NCBI RefSeq assembly: GCF_001425025.1
Contig: NZ_LMDE01000012.1
Span: 276,700-340,699, forward strand
DNA: 64,000 nucleotides
Reading direction: 5' to 3'
From: Nocardioides sp. Root122
GTDB lineage: Bacteria; Actinomycetota; Actinomycetes; Propionibacteriales; Nocardioidaceae
Positions within the stretch are counted from its first letter, which is position 1. Each line of letters starts with the position of its first letter. The position numbers were made by a program, and so were the translations under genes. Shown here in pieces: positions 52,643-61,285 of this stretch. The notes under the pieces are model-generated. The model was not told the origin of the DNA and ran no database searches. It saw nothing but the letters and a program-made list of their open reading frames with translations.

Positions 52643-54058
52643 TCAGGTCGTCCGCAGGTTCGTCGGGTCGACGGCTCGTCGCAGCCACGGGCGCACCAGC
52701 CTGGTCGAGGCGAGGAGCGCGAGCCAGATCAGTCCCAGCGTGGCGGCTCGCAGCGCGAGGTCGACGAGGAGGACCACGGGATCGCCGAACAGCGTCACCG
52801 CTCCGACGGCCCCCGCGCCGACCAGGGCCAGCACGGAGATCGGCACGGCGGCCAGCGCCACCTCCCACCGCACGGCGCGCTCCAGGACCTCCAGGGGCAC
52901 CCCCTCGGCCGCCAGTGAGGCGAGCGACCGACGCCGGTCGGTCAGGGACTCGACGCCGTGGACGACGAGGGCGAACGTCGCCACCACGAGGGCCACGAGC
53001 AGGACGGCGTAGACGAGCGCCATCGGCACGGAGTACATCGCCTCGACGCCGTGCCCGTTGCTGCGCGCGTTGACCAGCAGGTCGGCCATCAGGCTGGCGG
53101 CGGCGCCCGAGACCAGGGCGATCACGCCGATCGCCGCAGCCGCACGACCCGCGGCCCGGGCGTCCATCACCAGCCAGCGCGACGCCAGCAGCAACGCGGG
53201 TGACGACGTCCGCCCGGCGAGCGCGCGCCCCGCGCGGTAGGCGACCCACGGCCCCGACGTCAGCACGCCCAACACCAGCAAGGTGATGCCGAGCATCAGC
53301 CCGAGCTGGGCCCACCCCCTCTCGAAGAACGGCAGGTAGACCGGACCGGCCAGGAAGATCCCCGCCGCCAGGAGCAGGCCGGGGAGCCATCCGCGCGGCG
53401 GCGTACGTCGTGCTCCGCGCGAGACCCCGAGCGGCGAGACAACCACCTTGCGTGAGGCCAGGGCACCGACCAGGACGCCGAGCAGTCCGACCGCGAGGAC
53501 GACGAGCAGGACCTGCCACCACGCGGGGTAGGCGGCCGGGACGAGGCGCAGCTCCCGGGCCACGTCCCGGTCACCGACCCACGACAGCGTGGCGTCGGCG
53601 CCGAAGAGCGTGCGCAGGACGAGGTGGACGGGCAGGCCGAGGACGCCGCCGGCCAGTGCCGGGAGGCCGACCTCCCACGCGCCGATCGCGCGCACCTCCC
53701 CGGGCGTGGCTCCGGCGAGCCGCAGGGCCGCGAGCCGGCGCTCGCGGGCTGCCGTCCCGAGCCGGACGACCTGCTGGAGCAGGGTGAGGGGCACCAGGCA
53801 GATCAGGAGCAGGGCGAAGAAGTAGCCGGGACGCACGCCCCGGTCCCAGAGCAGGTTGGCGACGTCGCCGCCGTAGCCGATGAAGACGGTGCTTCCGTCA
53901 GGCATGGTCTGCTCGACGCCGTCGACGGCGGTGTAGCCGACGACCGACACGGCGACGAGGAGCAGCCCCGTCACGACGGCGGTGCACGCGGCGATCGCGA
54001 GGGCCCGTGCCCGCCCGCCGGTGCGGTAGGAGCCGAGCGCCAGGGCGAGGGCGGTCAC
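52643..54058 (-). CDS. FtsX-like ABC exporter permease
   Basis: A 471-residue permease with about ten helices in two FtsX/MacB-type halves. LGTAARERRLAALRLAGATPGEVRAIGAWEVG and RRRSLASLAAEGVPLEVLERAVRWEVALA are the cytoplasmic coupling segments. GTG 54058 overlaps the ATPase stop in GTGA. With the ATPase and PadR gene it forms an operon resembling antibiotic- or peptide-export and envelope-stress modules. Confidence 0.85.
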   Translation of the reverse strand: MTALALALGSYRTGGRARALAIAACTAVVTGLLLVAVSVVGYTAVDGVEQTMPDGSTVFIGYGGDVANLLWDRGVRPGYFFALLLICLVPLTLLQQVVRLGTAARERRLAALRLAGATPGEVRAIGAWEVGLPALAGGVLGLPVHLVLRTLFGADATLSWVGDRDVARELRLVPAAYPAWWQVLLVVLAVGLLGVLVGALASRKVVVSPLGVSRGARRTPPRGWLPGLLLAAGIFLAGPVYLPFFERGWAQLGLMLGITLLVLGVLTSGPWVAYRAGRALAGRTSSPALLLASRWLVMDARAAGRAAAAIGVIALVSGAAASLMADLLVNARSNGHGVEAMYSVPMALVYAVLLVALVVATFALVVHGVESLTDRRRSLASLAAEGVPLEVLERAVRWEVALAAVPISVLALVGAGAVGAVTLFGDPVVLLVDLALRAATLGLIWLALLASTRLVRPWLRRAVDPTNLRTT

Positions 54059-54738
54059 GACGCGACCGCCGGTTGCCCGGAGGCGACGGAGCCGTCCCTC
54101 AGCACGACCTCGCGGTCGGCGCGGGCGGCGACCCGGTTGTCGTGCGTCACCACGAGCAACGAGGTGTGGGCGTCGCGGACCGCGGCCAGCAGCGCGGTGA
54201 GCACGACCTCGCCCGCCACGGTGTCGAGCGCGCCGGTCGGCTCGTCGGCGCACACGAGGCGCGGGCCCGTCACCAGCGCCCGGGCCACGGCGACGCGCTG
54301 GGACTCCCCGCCCGACAGCTCGGCCGGCACCTGGTCGGCGACCTCGGCCACCCCGAGGCGTTCCAGCCAGGCGAGGGCGGCCGTCCGGGCCGTACGCCGG
54401 TCGGTGCCGTCGAGGAGCAGCGGCAGTGCGGCGTTCTGAGCTGCTGTCAGCTCGGGCACGAGCTGTCCGAACTGGAGCACCAGCCCGATCTCGCGGCGTC
54501 GCAGCCGCGTGCGGGCGGACTCGTCGAGCTCGTGGAGCCGCTGCCCGGCGAAGGTCACGGACCCCGCCTCCGGCACCAGGACTCCGGCGGCGCAGTGGAG
54601 CAGGGTCGACTTCCCGCTGCCCGAGGCGCCGGTGACCGCCACGACCTCTCCCGGCTGCACGTCGAGGGAGACGCCCCGGAGCGCCTCGGTGCGGGCGAAC
54701 GACTTGTGCAGGCCGCGCAGCTCGAGCAGGTGGTTCAT
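54055..54738 (-). CDS. ABC transporter ATP-binding protein, LolD/MacB type
   Basis: A 227-residue ATPase. Walker A TGASGSGKST (37-46), signature LSGGESQRVAVARAL, Walker B RLVCADEPTGALD, H-loop VVTHD. ATG 54738 overlaps the padR stop in ATGA. It energises the FtsX-like permease. Cargo unknown. Confidence 0.92.
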   Translation of the reverse strand: MNHLLELRGLHKSFARTEALRGVSLDVQPGEVVAVTGASGSGKSTLLHCAAGVLVPEAGSVTFAGQRLHELDESARTRLRRREIGLVLQFGQLVPELTAAQNAALPLLLDGTDRRTARTAALAWLERLGVAEVADQVPAELSGGESQRVAVARALVTGPRLVCADEPTGALDTVAGEVVLTALLAAVRDAHTSLLVVTHDNRVAARADREVVLRDGSVASGQPAVAS

Positions 54739-55259
54739 ACGGGTGCCCTTCCGGCTTCGGCGACGCGGGCAGCGGCGGACTCCAGCCACCGCAGCTCCGC
54801 GTCGAGGTGGGAGACCGTGTGGTCGATGACGATCCGCGCGGCCGTGTCGGTGGTGGAGTCCTGCAGCTGGAGCTGGTGCTTCATCGCGGCGAGGTGGACC
54901 GCCCGTTGGCGCGCCAGGAATCCGCCCGCGTCGGCGCCGAGGCGCAGCGCGGTGACCGTCTTGCGCACCAGGTCGTCGGCCGGGTAGGGCCCGGCCCGCT
55001 CGGCCGTGGCGAGCCAGGTGTCCAGCTCGTCCCGGCCGAGCGGGGTGATGGCGTAGGTCGTGCGCTCTGGACCCCCGTCCCGGAGCGTCTCGGCCACCTC
55101 CACCAGTCCGTCCTTCTCCATCCTGGCCAGGGCCGCGTAGACCTGGCCGAACGCCAGGGGCTTCGCCCCGGGGAACCGCTCGTCGTGGACGCGCTTGAGG
55201 TCGTAGCCGTGGGCGGCACCCTCGGCCAGGACCCCGAGCAGGGCGTGGGCGACGGACAT
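54735..55259 (-). CDS. PadR-family transcriptional regulator
   Basis: A 174-residue regulator: the N-terminal winged helix (AHALLGVLAEGAAHGYDLKR, GQVYAALARMEKDGLVE) and the C-terminal dimerising helices of the PadR-s2/VirR type. The ATG lies 6 nt after TATAGT (leaderless). An AT-rich repeated element lies directly upstream, so the operon is probably autorepressed and induced by the exporter's substrate. Confidence 0.9.
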   Translation of the reverse strand: MSVAHALLGVLAEGAAHGYDLKRVHDERFPGAKPLAFGQVYAALARMEKDGLVEVAETLRDGGPERTTYAITPLGRDELDTWLATAERAGPYPADDLVRKTVTALRLGADAGGFLARQRAVHLAAMKHQLQLQDSTTDTAARIVIDHTVSHLDAELRWLESAAARVAEAGRAPV

Positions 55260-55261
55260 GG

Positions 55262-55300
55262 CGCGACTATACACAAAGTGAATACACAGTATGAATAGTT
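55262..55300. promoter_or_regulatory. padR promoter and probable PadR operator
   Basis: On the minus strand TATAGT (55266-55271) is the -10. The same AT-rich block carries two CTGTGTAT/TTGTGTAT direct repeats and outer ACTAT/ATAGT ends. It stands out in an otherwise GC-rich intergenic gap. PadR operators are typically AT-rich with GTGTAT/ATACAC elements. Confidence 0.6.
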
Positions 55301-55371
55301 GCGTCGACGGGATCGGTGGTCGTGTCCGTTTTCCGCTGGTACGACGATGCCCCGCGGGTCAGACTTGGCCC

Positions 55372-56856
55372 ATGACGCCGACCGGACACCTCGACACCGA
55401 CGCCTGCTACCGCGCGGTCCAGAGCCGGGACCGCCGCTTCGACGGGGTGTTCTACACCGCGGTCCGCACGACCGGCATCTACTGCCGGCCCTCGTGCCCG
55501 GCCCGTACGCCGTCGGCCGTCAACGTCACCTTCCACGCGACCGCGGCCAGTGCTCACGCCGCCGGCTACCGCGCCTGCAAGCGCTGCCTGCCCGACGCCA
55601 CCCCCGGGAGCCCGGAGTGGGACGTCGCCGCCGACGTCGCCGGTCGCGCGATGCGGCTGATCGCGGACGGTCTCGTGGACCGTGAGGGCGTGGAGGGGCT
55701 CGCGCGTCGCGTCGGCTACACGCCGCGCCACCTCGGCCGGCTCCTCACCCAGGAGCTCGGCGCCACGCCGCTCGCGCTGGCCCGCGCCCGCCGCGCGCAG
55801 AGCGCCCGCGTGCTGATCGAGACGACCGACCTCCCGCTGACGGACGTGGCGTTCGCCGCCGGCTTCGCGAGCGTGCGCCAGTTCAACGACACCCTGCGCG
55901 AGATCTACGCCGCCTCGCCCACCGAGCTGCGACGCCGCAGCGGGGCCCGGCCGCACGGCCGGTCCGCAGGCGCCGTCACGATGCGGCTGGCCGTGCGCAC
56001 CCCGTTCGCCGGCCGCCGGCTGCTCGACTTCCTCGCGTTCCACGTCGTGCCGGGAGTCGAGGTGGCCGGTCCCGGCTGGTACGCCCGGACGCTCGACCTG
56101 CCACACGGTGCCGGCACCGTGCGGCTCTGGCTCGCCGACCTCCCCGCCGGCGGTGGCACCGGGTTCGTCGAGGCGGAGTTCTGGCTGGAGGACCTGCGCG
56201 ACACCGCGGCCGCCAGCGAGCGCGTCCGCCGGCTCCTCGACGCCGACTGCGACCCCGGCGCGGTCGACGAGCAGCTCGGGGCCGACCCGGTGCTGGGTGA
56301 TCTGGTGCGGGCCACGCCCGGACTGCGCGTCCCCGGCCAGGTCGACGGCGACGAGACCGCGGTCCGCACGGTCATCGGGCAGCAGGTCAGCGTGACCGGC
56401 GCCCGCACCGTCGGTGGACGCATCGTGACCGAGCACGGCCCCCGTGTGGACACGCCGATCCCCGGACTGACGCACCTGTTCCCCGACGCCACGACGCTCG
56501 CTGCGGTCGAGCCGGCGTCGCTGCCGATGCCGCGCGCCCGCGGCCGGGCACTGGTCGGTCTGGCGACGGCGCTGGACGACGGCACGGTCGTGCTGGACCG
56601 CGGCCCCGACCGCGACGACGTACGGCAGGCGCTGCTCGCGCTGCCCGGCATCGGTCCGTGGACCGCCGACTACGTCGCGATGCGCGCCCTGGGCCACCCC
56701 GACGTCTTCCTCCCGACGGACCTCGCCGTCCGCCGCGTGCTCGAACGCATGGGAGGCTCGGCCGACTCCGAGCGATGGCGGCCGTGGCGCTCCTACGCGC
56801 TGATGCACCTCTGGAACACCCTCATGCCCGACACGCCGGAACCCGAGGAGAACTGA
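55372..56856 (+). CDS. Ada (AraC type)-AlkA fusion: methylation-responsive regulator and 3-methyladenine DNA glycosylase II
   Basis: A 494-residue repair protein. The N-terminal Ada zinc domain has cysteines at 38, 42, 69 and 72, the same numbers as E. coli Ada, with C38 the phosphotriester methyl acceptor. Then comes an AraC HTH (GLARRVGYTPRHLGRLLTQE), an AlkA N-terminal domain, and a helix-hairpin-helix glycosylase with LPGIGPWTADYVAMRALGHP and the catalytic Asp of LPTDLAVRR. Methylated Ada domain should activate the adaptive response. ATG 55372 lies 6 nt after CAGACT. ogt follows 1 nt later. Confidence 0.93.
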   Translation: MTPTGHLDTDACYRAVQSRDRRFDGVFYTAVRTTGIYCRPSCPARTPSAVNVTFHATAASAHAAGYRACKRCLPDATPGSPEWDVAADVAGRAMRLIADGLVDREGVEGLARRVGYTPRHLGRLLTQELGATPLALARARRAQSARVLIETTDLPLTDVAFAAGFASVRQFNDTLREIYAASPTELRRRSGARPHGRSAGAVTMRLAVRTPFAGRRLLDFLAFHVVPGVEVAGPGWYARTLDLPHGAGTVRLWLADLPAGGGTGFVEAEFWLEDLRDTAAASERVRRLLDADCDPGAVDEQLGADPVLGDLVRATPGLRVPGQVDGDETAVRTVIGQQVSVTGARTVGGRIVTEHGPRVDTPIPGLTHLFPDATTLAAVEPASLPMPRARGRALVGLATALDDGTVVLDRGPDRDDVRQALLALPGIGPWTADYVAMRALGHPDVFLPTDLAVRRVLERMGGSADSERWRPWRSYALMHLWNTLMPDTPEPEEN

Positions 56857-56857
56857 C

Positions 56858-57340
56858 ATGTGGACCGTGATGCCCTCACCCGTGGGCGACCTGCGGATCG
56901 TGGAGCGCGACGGCTCGATCGTGGCGATCGAGTTCTCGCCGTTCCGGCCGCCGGCCGACGGGCGTCCGCTCGGCGCCCGCTCCGACACCGAGCCGGTGCT
57001 CGCGGAGGCGGTGCGCCAGCTGACGGCGTACTTCGCCCGCGAGCTGACCGACTTCGACCTCCCGCTCGCTCCCGTCGGCACGGACTTCCAGCGCCGCGTC
57101 TGGCAGCAGCTGGAGAGGATCGGCTACGGCGACACCGCGTCCTACGGCGAGATCGCCGGGCGGCTCGGCATGACCAACGCCGCCTCGCGTGCGGTCGGGC
57201 TGGCCAACGGCCGCAACCCGATCCCGATCGTGGTTCCCTGCCACCGGGTCATCGGCGCCAACGGCACCCTCACCGGCTATGCCGGCGGTCTGCCCCGCAA
57301 GCAGCAGCTCCTCGAGCTGGAGCAGGACGCGCTCTTCTAG
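56858..57340 (+). CDS. ogt: methylated-DNA-protein cysteine S-methyltransferase
   Basis: A 160-residue suicide repair protein for O6-methylguanine. The acceptor Cys lies in IVVPCHRVIGANGTL; the Arg-finger/HTH region is YGDTASYGEIAGRLGMTNAASRAVG. It lacks the Ada regulatory part, which is fused to AlkA in the gene just upstream, so the two together give the full adaptive response. Confidence 0.95.
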   Translation: MWTVMPSPVGDLRIVERDGSIVAIEFSPFRPPADGRPLGARSDTEPVLAEAVRQLTAYFARELTDFDLPLAPVGTDFQRRVWQQLERIGYGDTASYGEIAGRLGMTNAASRAVGLANGRNPIPIVVPCHRVIGANGTLTGYAGGLPRKQQLLELEQDALF

Positions 57341-57346
57341 GACGCC

Positions 57347-57527
57347 GACCGGGCACTTCGTCCCCGTGTGCGCGGGTGAGCGGGCACTTCGTCCCCCACT
57401 GGGCTTCGTCGGGACGGGGATGAAGCGCCCGGTCGATGGTCGGGACGGGATGAAGCGCCCGGTCGATGGTCGGGACGGGGACGAAGCGCCCGGTCGATGG
57501 TCGGGACGGGGATGAAGCGCCCGGTCG
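57347..57527. repeat. tandem ~31-bp repeats with inverted copies
   Basis: Units begin CGGGACGGGGATGAAG and continue CGCCCGGTCGATGGT: copies at 57410-57440, 57441-57470 (one G shorter), 57471-57501 and 57502-57527 (truncated by the ndgR stop). Two reverse-oriented partial copies (GACCGGGCACTTCGTCCCC at 57347-57365 and a variant at 57381-57398) let the array fold into alternative hairpins. It fills the gap between convergent ogt and ndgR and may terminate both. Confidence 0.85.
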
Positions 57528-58250
57528 CTACTCCGCGGCGGCCCGGCGGAGGGACTCGGAGAGCCGGTCGGCGGCGGCGAGCACCGCGGGGGCGTGCATC
57601 CGGCCGGGCTGGCGCGAGAGTCGCTCCAGTGGGCCGGAGACCGACACGGCGGCGATGACCTTGCCGCCGGGGGAGCGGACCGGTGCCGAGACGGAGGCGA
57701 CGCCCTGCTCGCGCTCGCCGACGGACTGCGCCCAGCCCCGGCGGCGGATGCCGGACAGCGCGGTGGCGGAGAAGGCGGCGTTCTGCAGGCCGCGGTGCAT
57801 CCGCTCCGGGTCCTCCCAGGCGAGCAGGATCTGCGCGGCGGAGCCGGCGTTCATGGTGAGCTGCGAGCCGACCGGGATGGTGTCGCGCAGGCCGGACGGG
57901 CGCTCGGCCGCCGCGACGCAGACGCGGTGCTCGCCCTGGCGCCGCCACAGCTGGGCGGACTCGCCGGTGATGTCGCGCAGCCTGGCCAGGACCGGGCCGG
58001 CCGCGGCGAGCAGCCGGTCCTCGCCGGCCGCGGCCGAGAGCTCGGCGAGGCGCGGGCCGAGGACGAACCGACCCTGCATGTCGCGGGCGACCAGGCGGTG
58101 GTGCTCGAGGGCGACGGCCAGCCGGTGCGCCGTCGGACGGGCGAGGCCCGTGCCGGCCACGAGACCCGCGAGCGTGGCAGGTCCTGCCTCGAGGGCGGCG
58201 AGCACGAGAGCGGCCTTGTCGAGTACGCCGACGCCAGATCCGTTGTCCAT
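57528..58250 (-). CDS. ndgR: IclR-family regulator of leucine synthesis, NdgR/LtbR-like
   Basis: A 240-residue IclR regulator: winged helix [20 protein letters not shown] and [17 protein letters not shown], then the IclR effector domain ([32 protein letters not shown]). An IclR gene divergent from leuCD is the standard arrangement of NdgR in Streptomyces and LtbR in corynebacteria, where it represses leuCD and often leuB. The ligand is unproven. Confidence 0.9.
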   Translation of the reverse strand: MDNGSGVGVLDKAALVLAALEAGPATLAGLVAGTGLARPTAHRLAVALEHHRLVARDMQGRFVLGPRLAELSAAAGEDRLLAAAGPVLARLRDITGESAQLWRRQGEHRVCVAAAERPSGLRDTIPVGSQLTMNAGSAAQILLAWEDPERMHRGLQNAAFSATALSGIRRRGWAQSVGEREQGVASVSAPVRSPGGKVIAAVSVSGPLERLSRQPGRMHAPAVLAAADRLSESLRRAAAE

Positions 58251-58326
58251 ATGCCGATATTCTCATCTCAGGGAGTGGGATGCAAGCCTAAGGTCGGTGC
58301 ACCGTCAGACCAGAAGGAGATTCGTC
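58251..58326. promoter_or_regulatory. divergent ndgR-leuCD control region
   Basis: This 76-bp gap is more AT-rich than its surroundings (ATGCCGATATTCTCATCTC). It carries a TAAGGT -10-like hexamer at 58289-58294 for leuC and an AAGGAGA ribosome site at 58314-58320. The NdgR binding site should lie here, but I see no clear palindrome. Confidence 0.45.
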
Positions 58327-59739
58327 GTGGGCAAGACCCTGTCCGAGAAGGTGTGGGACGAGCACGTCGTCCGCAGTGCGGCCGGAGAGCCCGACCTCCT
58401 CTTCATCGACCTCCACCTCCTCCACGAGGTGACCTCGCCGCAGGCCTTCGACGGCCTGCGCCTCGCCAACCGTGTCGTCCGTCGGCCCGACCTGATCCTC
58501 GCGACCGAGGACCACAACGTGCCGACCCTCGACTGGGACAAGCCGATCGCCGACCCGGTCAGCCGGACGCAGGTCGAGACGCTGCGCAAGAACGCCGCCG
58601 ACTTCGGCGTCCGACTGCACCCGCTCGGCGACATCGAGCAGGGCATCGTGCACGTCGTCGGTCCGCAGCTCGGGCTCACGCAGCCCGGCATGACGATCGT
58701 CTGCGGCGACTCGCACACCTCCACCCACGGCGCGTTCGGCGCCATCGCGTTCGGCATCGGCACGTCCGAGGTCGAGCACGTGCTCGCGACCCAGACGCTG
58801 ACCCAGGCGCGGCCCAAGACCATGGCGGTCACCGTCAACGGCAGCCTGCCCGAGGGCGTCACCGCCAAGGACCTCGTGCTGACCCTGATCGCGCACACCG
58901 GCACCGGCGGCGGCCAGGGCTACATCGTCGAGTACCGCGGCCAGGCCATCGAGGAGCTCTCGATGGAGGGCCGGATGACGGTGTGCAACATGTCGATCGA
59001 GTGGGGCGCCAAGGCCGGCATGATCGCGCCGGACCAGACGACCTTCGACTACATCGAGGGCAAGCCGGAGGCGCCGAAGGGTGCCGACTGGGACGCAGCC
59101 GTCGCCCACTGGAAGACGCTGCGCACCGACGAGGATGCGGTCTTCGACGACGAGATCGTGCTCGACGCGAGCACCATGACGCCGTTCGTCACCTGGGGCA
59201 CCAACCCCGGCCAGGGCGCACCGCTGGGCGCGAGCGTCCCGAGCCCGGACGACTTCGACGAGCCCAACGACAAGGTCGCCACCGAGAAGGCCCTGCAGTA
59301 CATGGGTCTGGAGGCCGGCACCCCGCTGCGCGAGGTCAAGGTCGACACCGTCTTCGTCGGCTCGTGCACCAACGGCCGCATCGAGGACCTGCGCCTCGCG
59401 GCATCGATCCTCGAGGGCCGGCACGTCGCCGCCGACACGCGGCTGCTCGTCGTGCCGGGCTCCGTGCGCGTACGCCTGCAGGCCGAGGCCGAGGGTCTCG
59501 ACAAGGTGTTCATCGCCGCCGGGGCCGAGTGGCGCGGCGCGGGGTGCTCGATGTGCCTCGGCATGAACCCCGACCAGCTCGCGCCGGGGGAGCGCAGCGC
59601 CTCCACGTCCAACCGTAACTTCGAGGGCCGGCAGGGCAAGGGCGGGCGTACGCACCTCGTGTCCGTTCCCGTCGCCGCAGCCACCGCGGTCCGCGGCACC
59701 CTCTCCAGCCCCGCCGACCTTGCACCCCTCGGTGGTTGA
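58327..59739 (+). CDS. leuC: 3-isopropylmalate dehydratase large subunit
   Basis: An aconitase-family enzyme of 470 residues isomerising 2- to 3-isopropylmalate and, with LeuD, citramalate for isoleucine. The [4Fe-4S] cysteines lie in [10 protein letters not shown] and [25 protein letters not shown] is the substrate motif. GTG 58327 follows AAGGAGA. The last three bases of the coding region and the stop lie in a dispersed repeat (see 59732-59768). Confidence 0.95.
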   Translation: MGKTLSEKVWDEHVVRSAAGEPDLLFIDLHLLHEVTSPQAFDGLRLANRVVRRPDLILATEDHNVPTLDWDKPIADPVSRTQVETLRKNAADFGVRLHPLGDIEQGIVHVVGPQLGLTQPGMTIVCGDSHTSTHGAFGAIAFGIGTSEVEHVLATQTLTQARPKTMAVTVNGSLPEGVTAKDLVLTLIAHTGTGGGQGYIVEYRGQAIEELSMEGRMTVCNMSIEWGAKAGMIAPDQTTFDYIEGKPEAPKGADWDAAVAHWKTLRTDEDAVFDDEIVLDASTMTPFVTWGTNPGQGAPLGASVPSPDDFDEPNDKVATEKALQYMGLEAGTPLREVKVDTVFVGSCTNGRIEDLRLAASILEGRHVAADTRLLVVPGSVRVRLQAEAEGLDKVFIAAGAEWRGAGCSMCLGMNPDQLAPGERSASTSNRNFEGRQGKGGRTHLVSVPVAAATAVRGTLSSPADLAPLGG

Positions 59740-59768
59740 GGTGCGAGCGGAGCGAGCCTCGAAACCAC
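59732..59768. repeat. dispersed hairpin repeat between leuC and leuD
   Basis: GTGGTTGAGG (59732-59741) pairs with CCTC-GA-AACCAC (59757-59768) around TGCGAGCGGAGCGAG. It begins inside the leuC stop region. The core GCGAGCGGAGCGAG occurs again, reversed, at 63878-63891. I recall similar elements as frequent in Nocardioides genomes. Confidence 0.65.
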
Positions 59769-59787
59769 GTCTGACCAGGAGCAGCTG

Positions 59788-60387
59788 ATGGACAAGTTCA
59801 CCACCCACACCGGCGTCGGCGTCCCGCTGCGCCGCAGCAACGTCGACACCGACCAGATCATCCCGGCGGTCTACCTCAAGCGCGTCACCCGCACCGGCTT
59901 CGAGGACGGCCTCTTCGCGGCATGGCGCAACGACCCGGACTTCGTGCTCAACCACCGGACGTACGCCACCGGCTCCGTGCTGGTCGCGGGTCCCGACTTC
60001 GGCACCGGCAGCTCGCGCGAGCACGCGGTGTGGGCACTGCAGAACTACGGCTTCAAGGTCGTCATCTCCTCGCGCTTCGCCGACATCTTCCGCGGCAACT
60101 CCGGCAAGGCCGGTCTCGTCGCGGCCCAGGTCGACGAGAAGGTCGTGCAGCGCCTGTGGGACTGGCTCGACGACCACCCGGGCGGTGAGATCACCGTCGA
60201 CCTCGAGAGCCGGACGGTGCGTGCAGGTGCCGGCGAGGACGCGATCGAGGACTCCTTCGACATCGACGACTACACCCGGTGGCGGCTGCTCGAGGGTCTC
60301 GACGACATCGGCATCACCCTCGGTCACGACGGCGACATCGCCGCGTTCGAGGCTTCCCGACCGAGCTGGAAGCCCGTCACCCTCTGA
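59788..60387 (+). CDS. leuD: 3-isopropylmalate dehydratase small subunit
   Basis: A 199-residue aconitase swivel domain that completes Leu[18 protein letters not shown] and [17 protein letters not shown] are diagnostic. An AGGAG site precedes the ATG; 48 bp separates it from leuC, all in one operon. Confidence 0.96.
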   Translation: MDKFTTHTGVGVPLRRSNVDTDQIIPAVYLKRVTRTGFEDGLFAAWRNDPDFVLNHRTYATGSVLVAGPDFGTGSSREHAVWALQNYGFKVVISSRFADIFRGNSGKAGLVAAQVDEKVVQRLWDWLDDHPGGEITVDLESRTVRAGAGEDAIEDSFDIDDYTRWRLLEGLDDIGITLGHDGDIAAFEASRPSWKPVTL

Positions 60388-60417
60388 AAAAACCCCAGAA
60401 AATAAGGGCGATGGTGA

Positions 60418-60446
60418 TTGTCCTCACCCTTCCATGTGCCTAGCGT
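60418..60446 (+). promoter_or_regulatory. sigma70 promoter of hup
   Basis: TTGTCC (60418-60423), a 17-nt spacer and TAGCGT (60441-60446) in an unusually AT-rich gap (AAAAAACCCCAGAAAATAAG at 60387-60406). It predicts a start near 60453 and a ~50-nt leader with a GGAAGGGAAG ribosome site. Confidence 0.65.
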
Positions 60447-60503
60447 GCCCAGCAGAGGGCCGAGCACGAGCTCGGCATCCGTGGTTCATTGGAAGGGAAG
60501 CTA

Positions 60504-61232
60504 GTGAACAAGTCTGAGCTCATCGACGCGCTCGCGGCGCGTTACGAGGGGAACCGCAAGCAGGCGGCCCACGCACTGGAGTCGGTCCTCGACACCATCA
60601 CGCGCGAGGTCGCCAAGGGTGAGAAGGTGGCGATCACCGGCTTCGGCTCCTTCGAGAAGGCCGTACGCAACGCGCGCTGGGTCCGCAACCCGCAGACGGG
60701 CGACCGGATCAAGTCCAAGAAGAAGTCCGTGCCGAAGTTCTCCGCCGGCAAGGAGCTCAAGGACGTCGTCTCCGGTGCCAAGAAGCTGCCGAAGCTGACC
60801 GCGGCCAACATGCCGAAGCCGCCGACGGTGCGCGCCGTCGCCGGTGTCGTCGCCGGTGCCACGGCAACGGCGAAGAAGGCCGCGCCGGCCCGGACGACCG
60901 CGTCGAAGTCCGCTGCCTCCGGCACCGCGGCGAAGAAGACGACGGCCAAGAAGTCGACGTCCACCTCGACGGCCAAGAAGGCGAGCGCGTCGAGCACGGC
61001 CAAGAAGACGACGGCGAAGAAGGCCCCGGCGAAGAAGGCCAGCTCGACCAGCACGGCGAAGAAGGCGCCGGCGAAGAAGACGTCGTCGTCGACCTCGACG
61101 GCGAAGAAGACGACTGCCGCCAAGAAGACGTCGCCGGCCAAGAAGGCCAGCTCGTCCAGCACTGCGAAGAAGGCCAGCTCGTCAGGCACGGCCAAGAAGA
61201 CGACGGCGAAGAAGACCGCGAAGAAGTCCTGA
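60504..61232 (+). CDS. hup: HU-family DNA-binding protein with histone H1-like tail
   Basis: A 242-residue nucleoid protein. Residues 1-90 are HU (NKSELIDALAARYEGNRKQA, GFGSFEKAVRNARWVRNPQT). Residues ~115-242 are a Lys/Ala/Ser/Thr tail with many AKK repeats, like HupB of mycobacteria and HupS of streptomycetes. GTG 60504 follows GGAAGGGAAG. The tail's AAG-rich codons lower its GC content. It compacts DNA; the tail is a target of acetylation and phosphorylation in relatives. Confidence 0.95.
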   Translation: MNKSELIDALAARYEGNRKQAAHALESVLDTITREVAKGEKVAITGFGSFEKAVRNARWVRNPQTGDRIKSKKKSVPKFSAGKELKDVVSGAKKLPKLTAANMPKPPTVRAVAGVVAGATATAKKAAPARTTASKSAASGTAAKKTTAKKSTSTSTAKKASASSTAKKTTAKKAPAKKASSTSTAKKAPAKKTSSSTSTAKKTTAAKKTSPAKKASSSSTAKKASSSGTAKKTTAKKTAKKS

Positions 61233-61254
61233 ACCGCCGCACGCGCGCGATCGG

Positions 61255-61285
61255 AGGCGGGTCACCCCTGGGGGGTGGCCCGCCT
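61255..61285. terminator. bidirectional terminator between hup and cofC
   Basis: AGGCGGGTCACCCC-TGG-GGGGTGGCCCGCCT: a 14-bp stem with one mismatch and a 3-nt loop, 23 bp after the hup stop and covering the cofC stop codon. Confidence 0.75.

Noticed and set aside
55291..55371. Start of ada-alkA at ATG 55291
   Set aside because: It would add 27 unconserved residues; the ATG at 55372 puts the Ada cysteines at 38, 42, 69 and 72 as in E. coli Ada.
57410..57527. Possible CRISPR array
   Set aside because: The ~31-bp units are contiguous with no unique spacers, inverted partial copies are present, and no cas gene is in the window.
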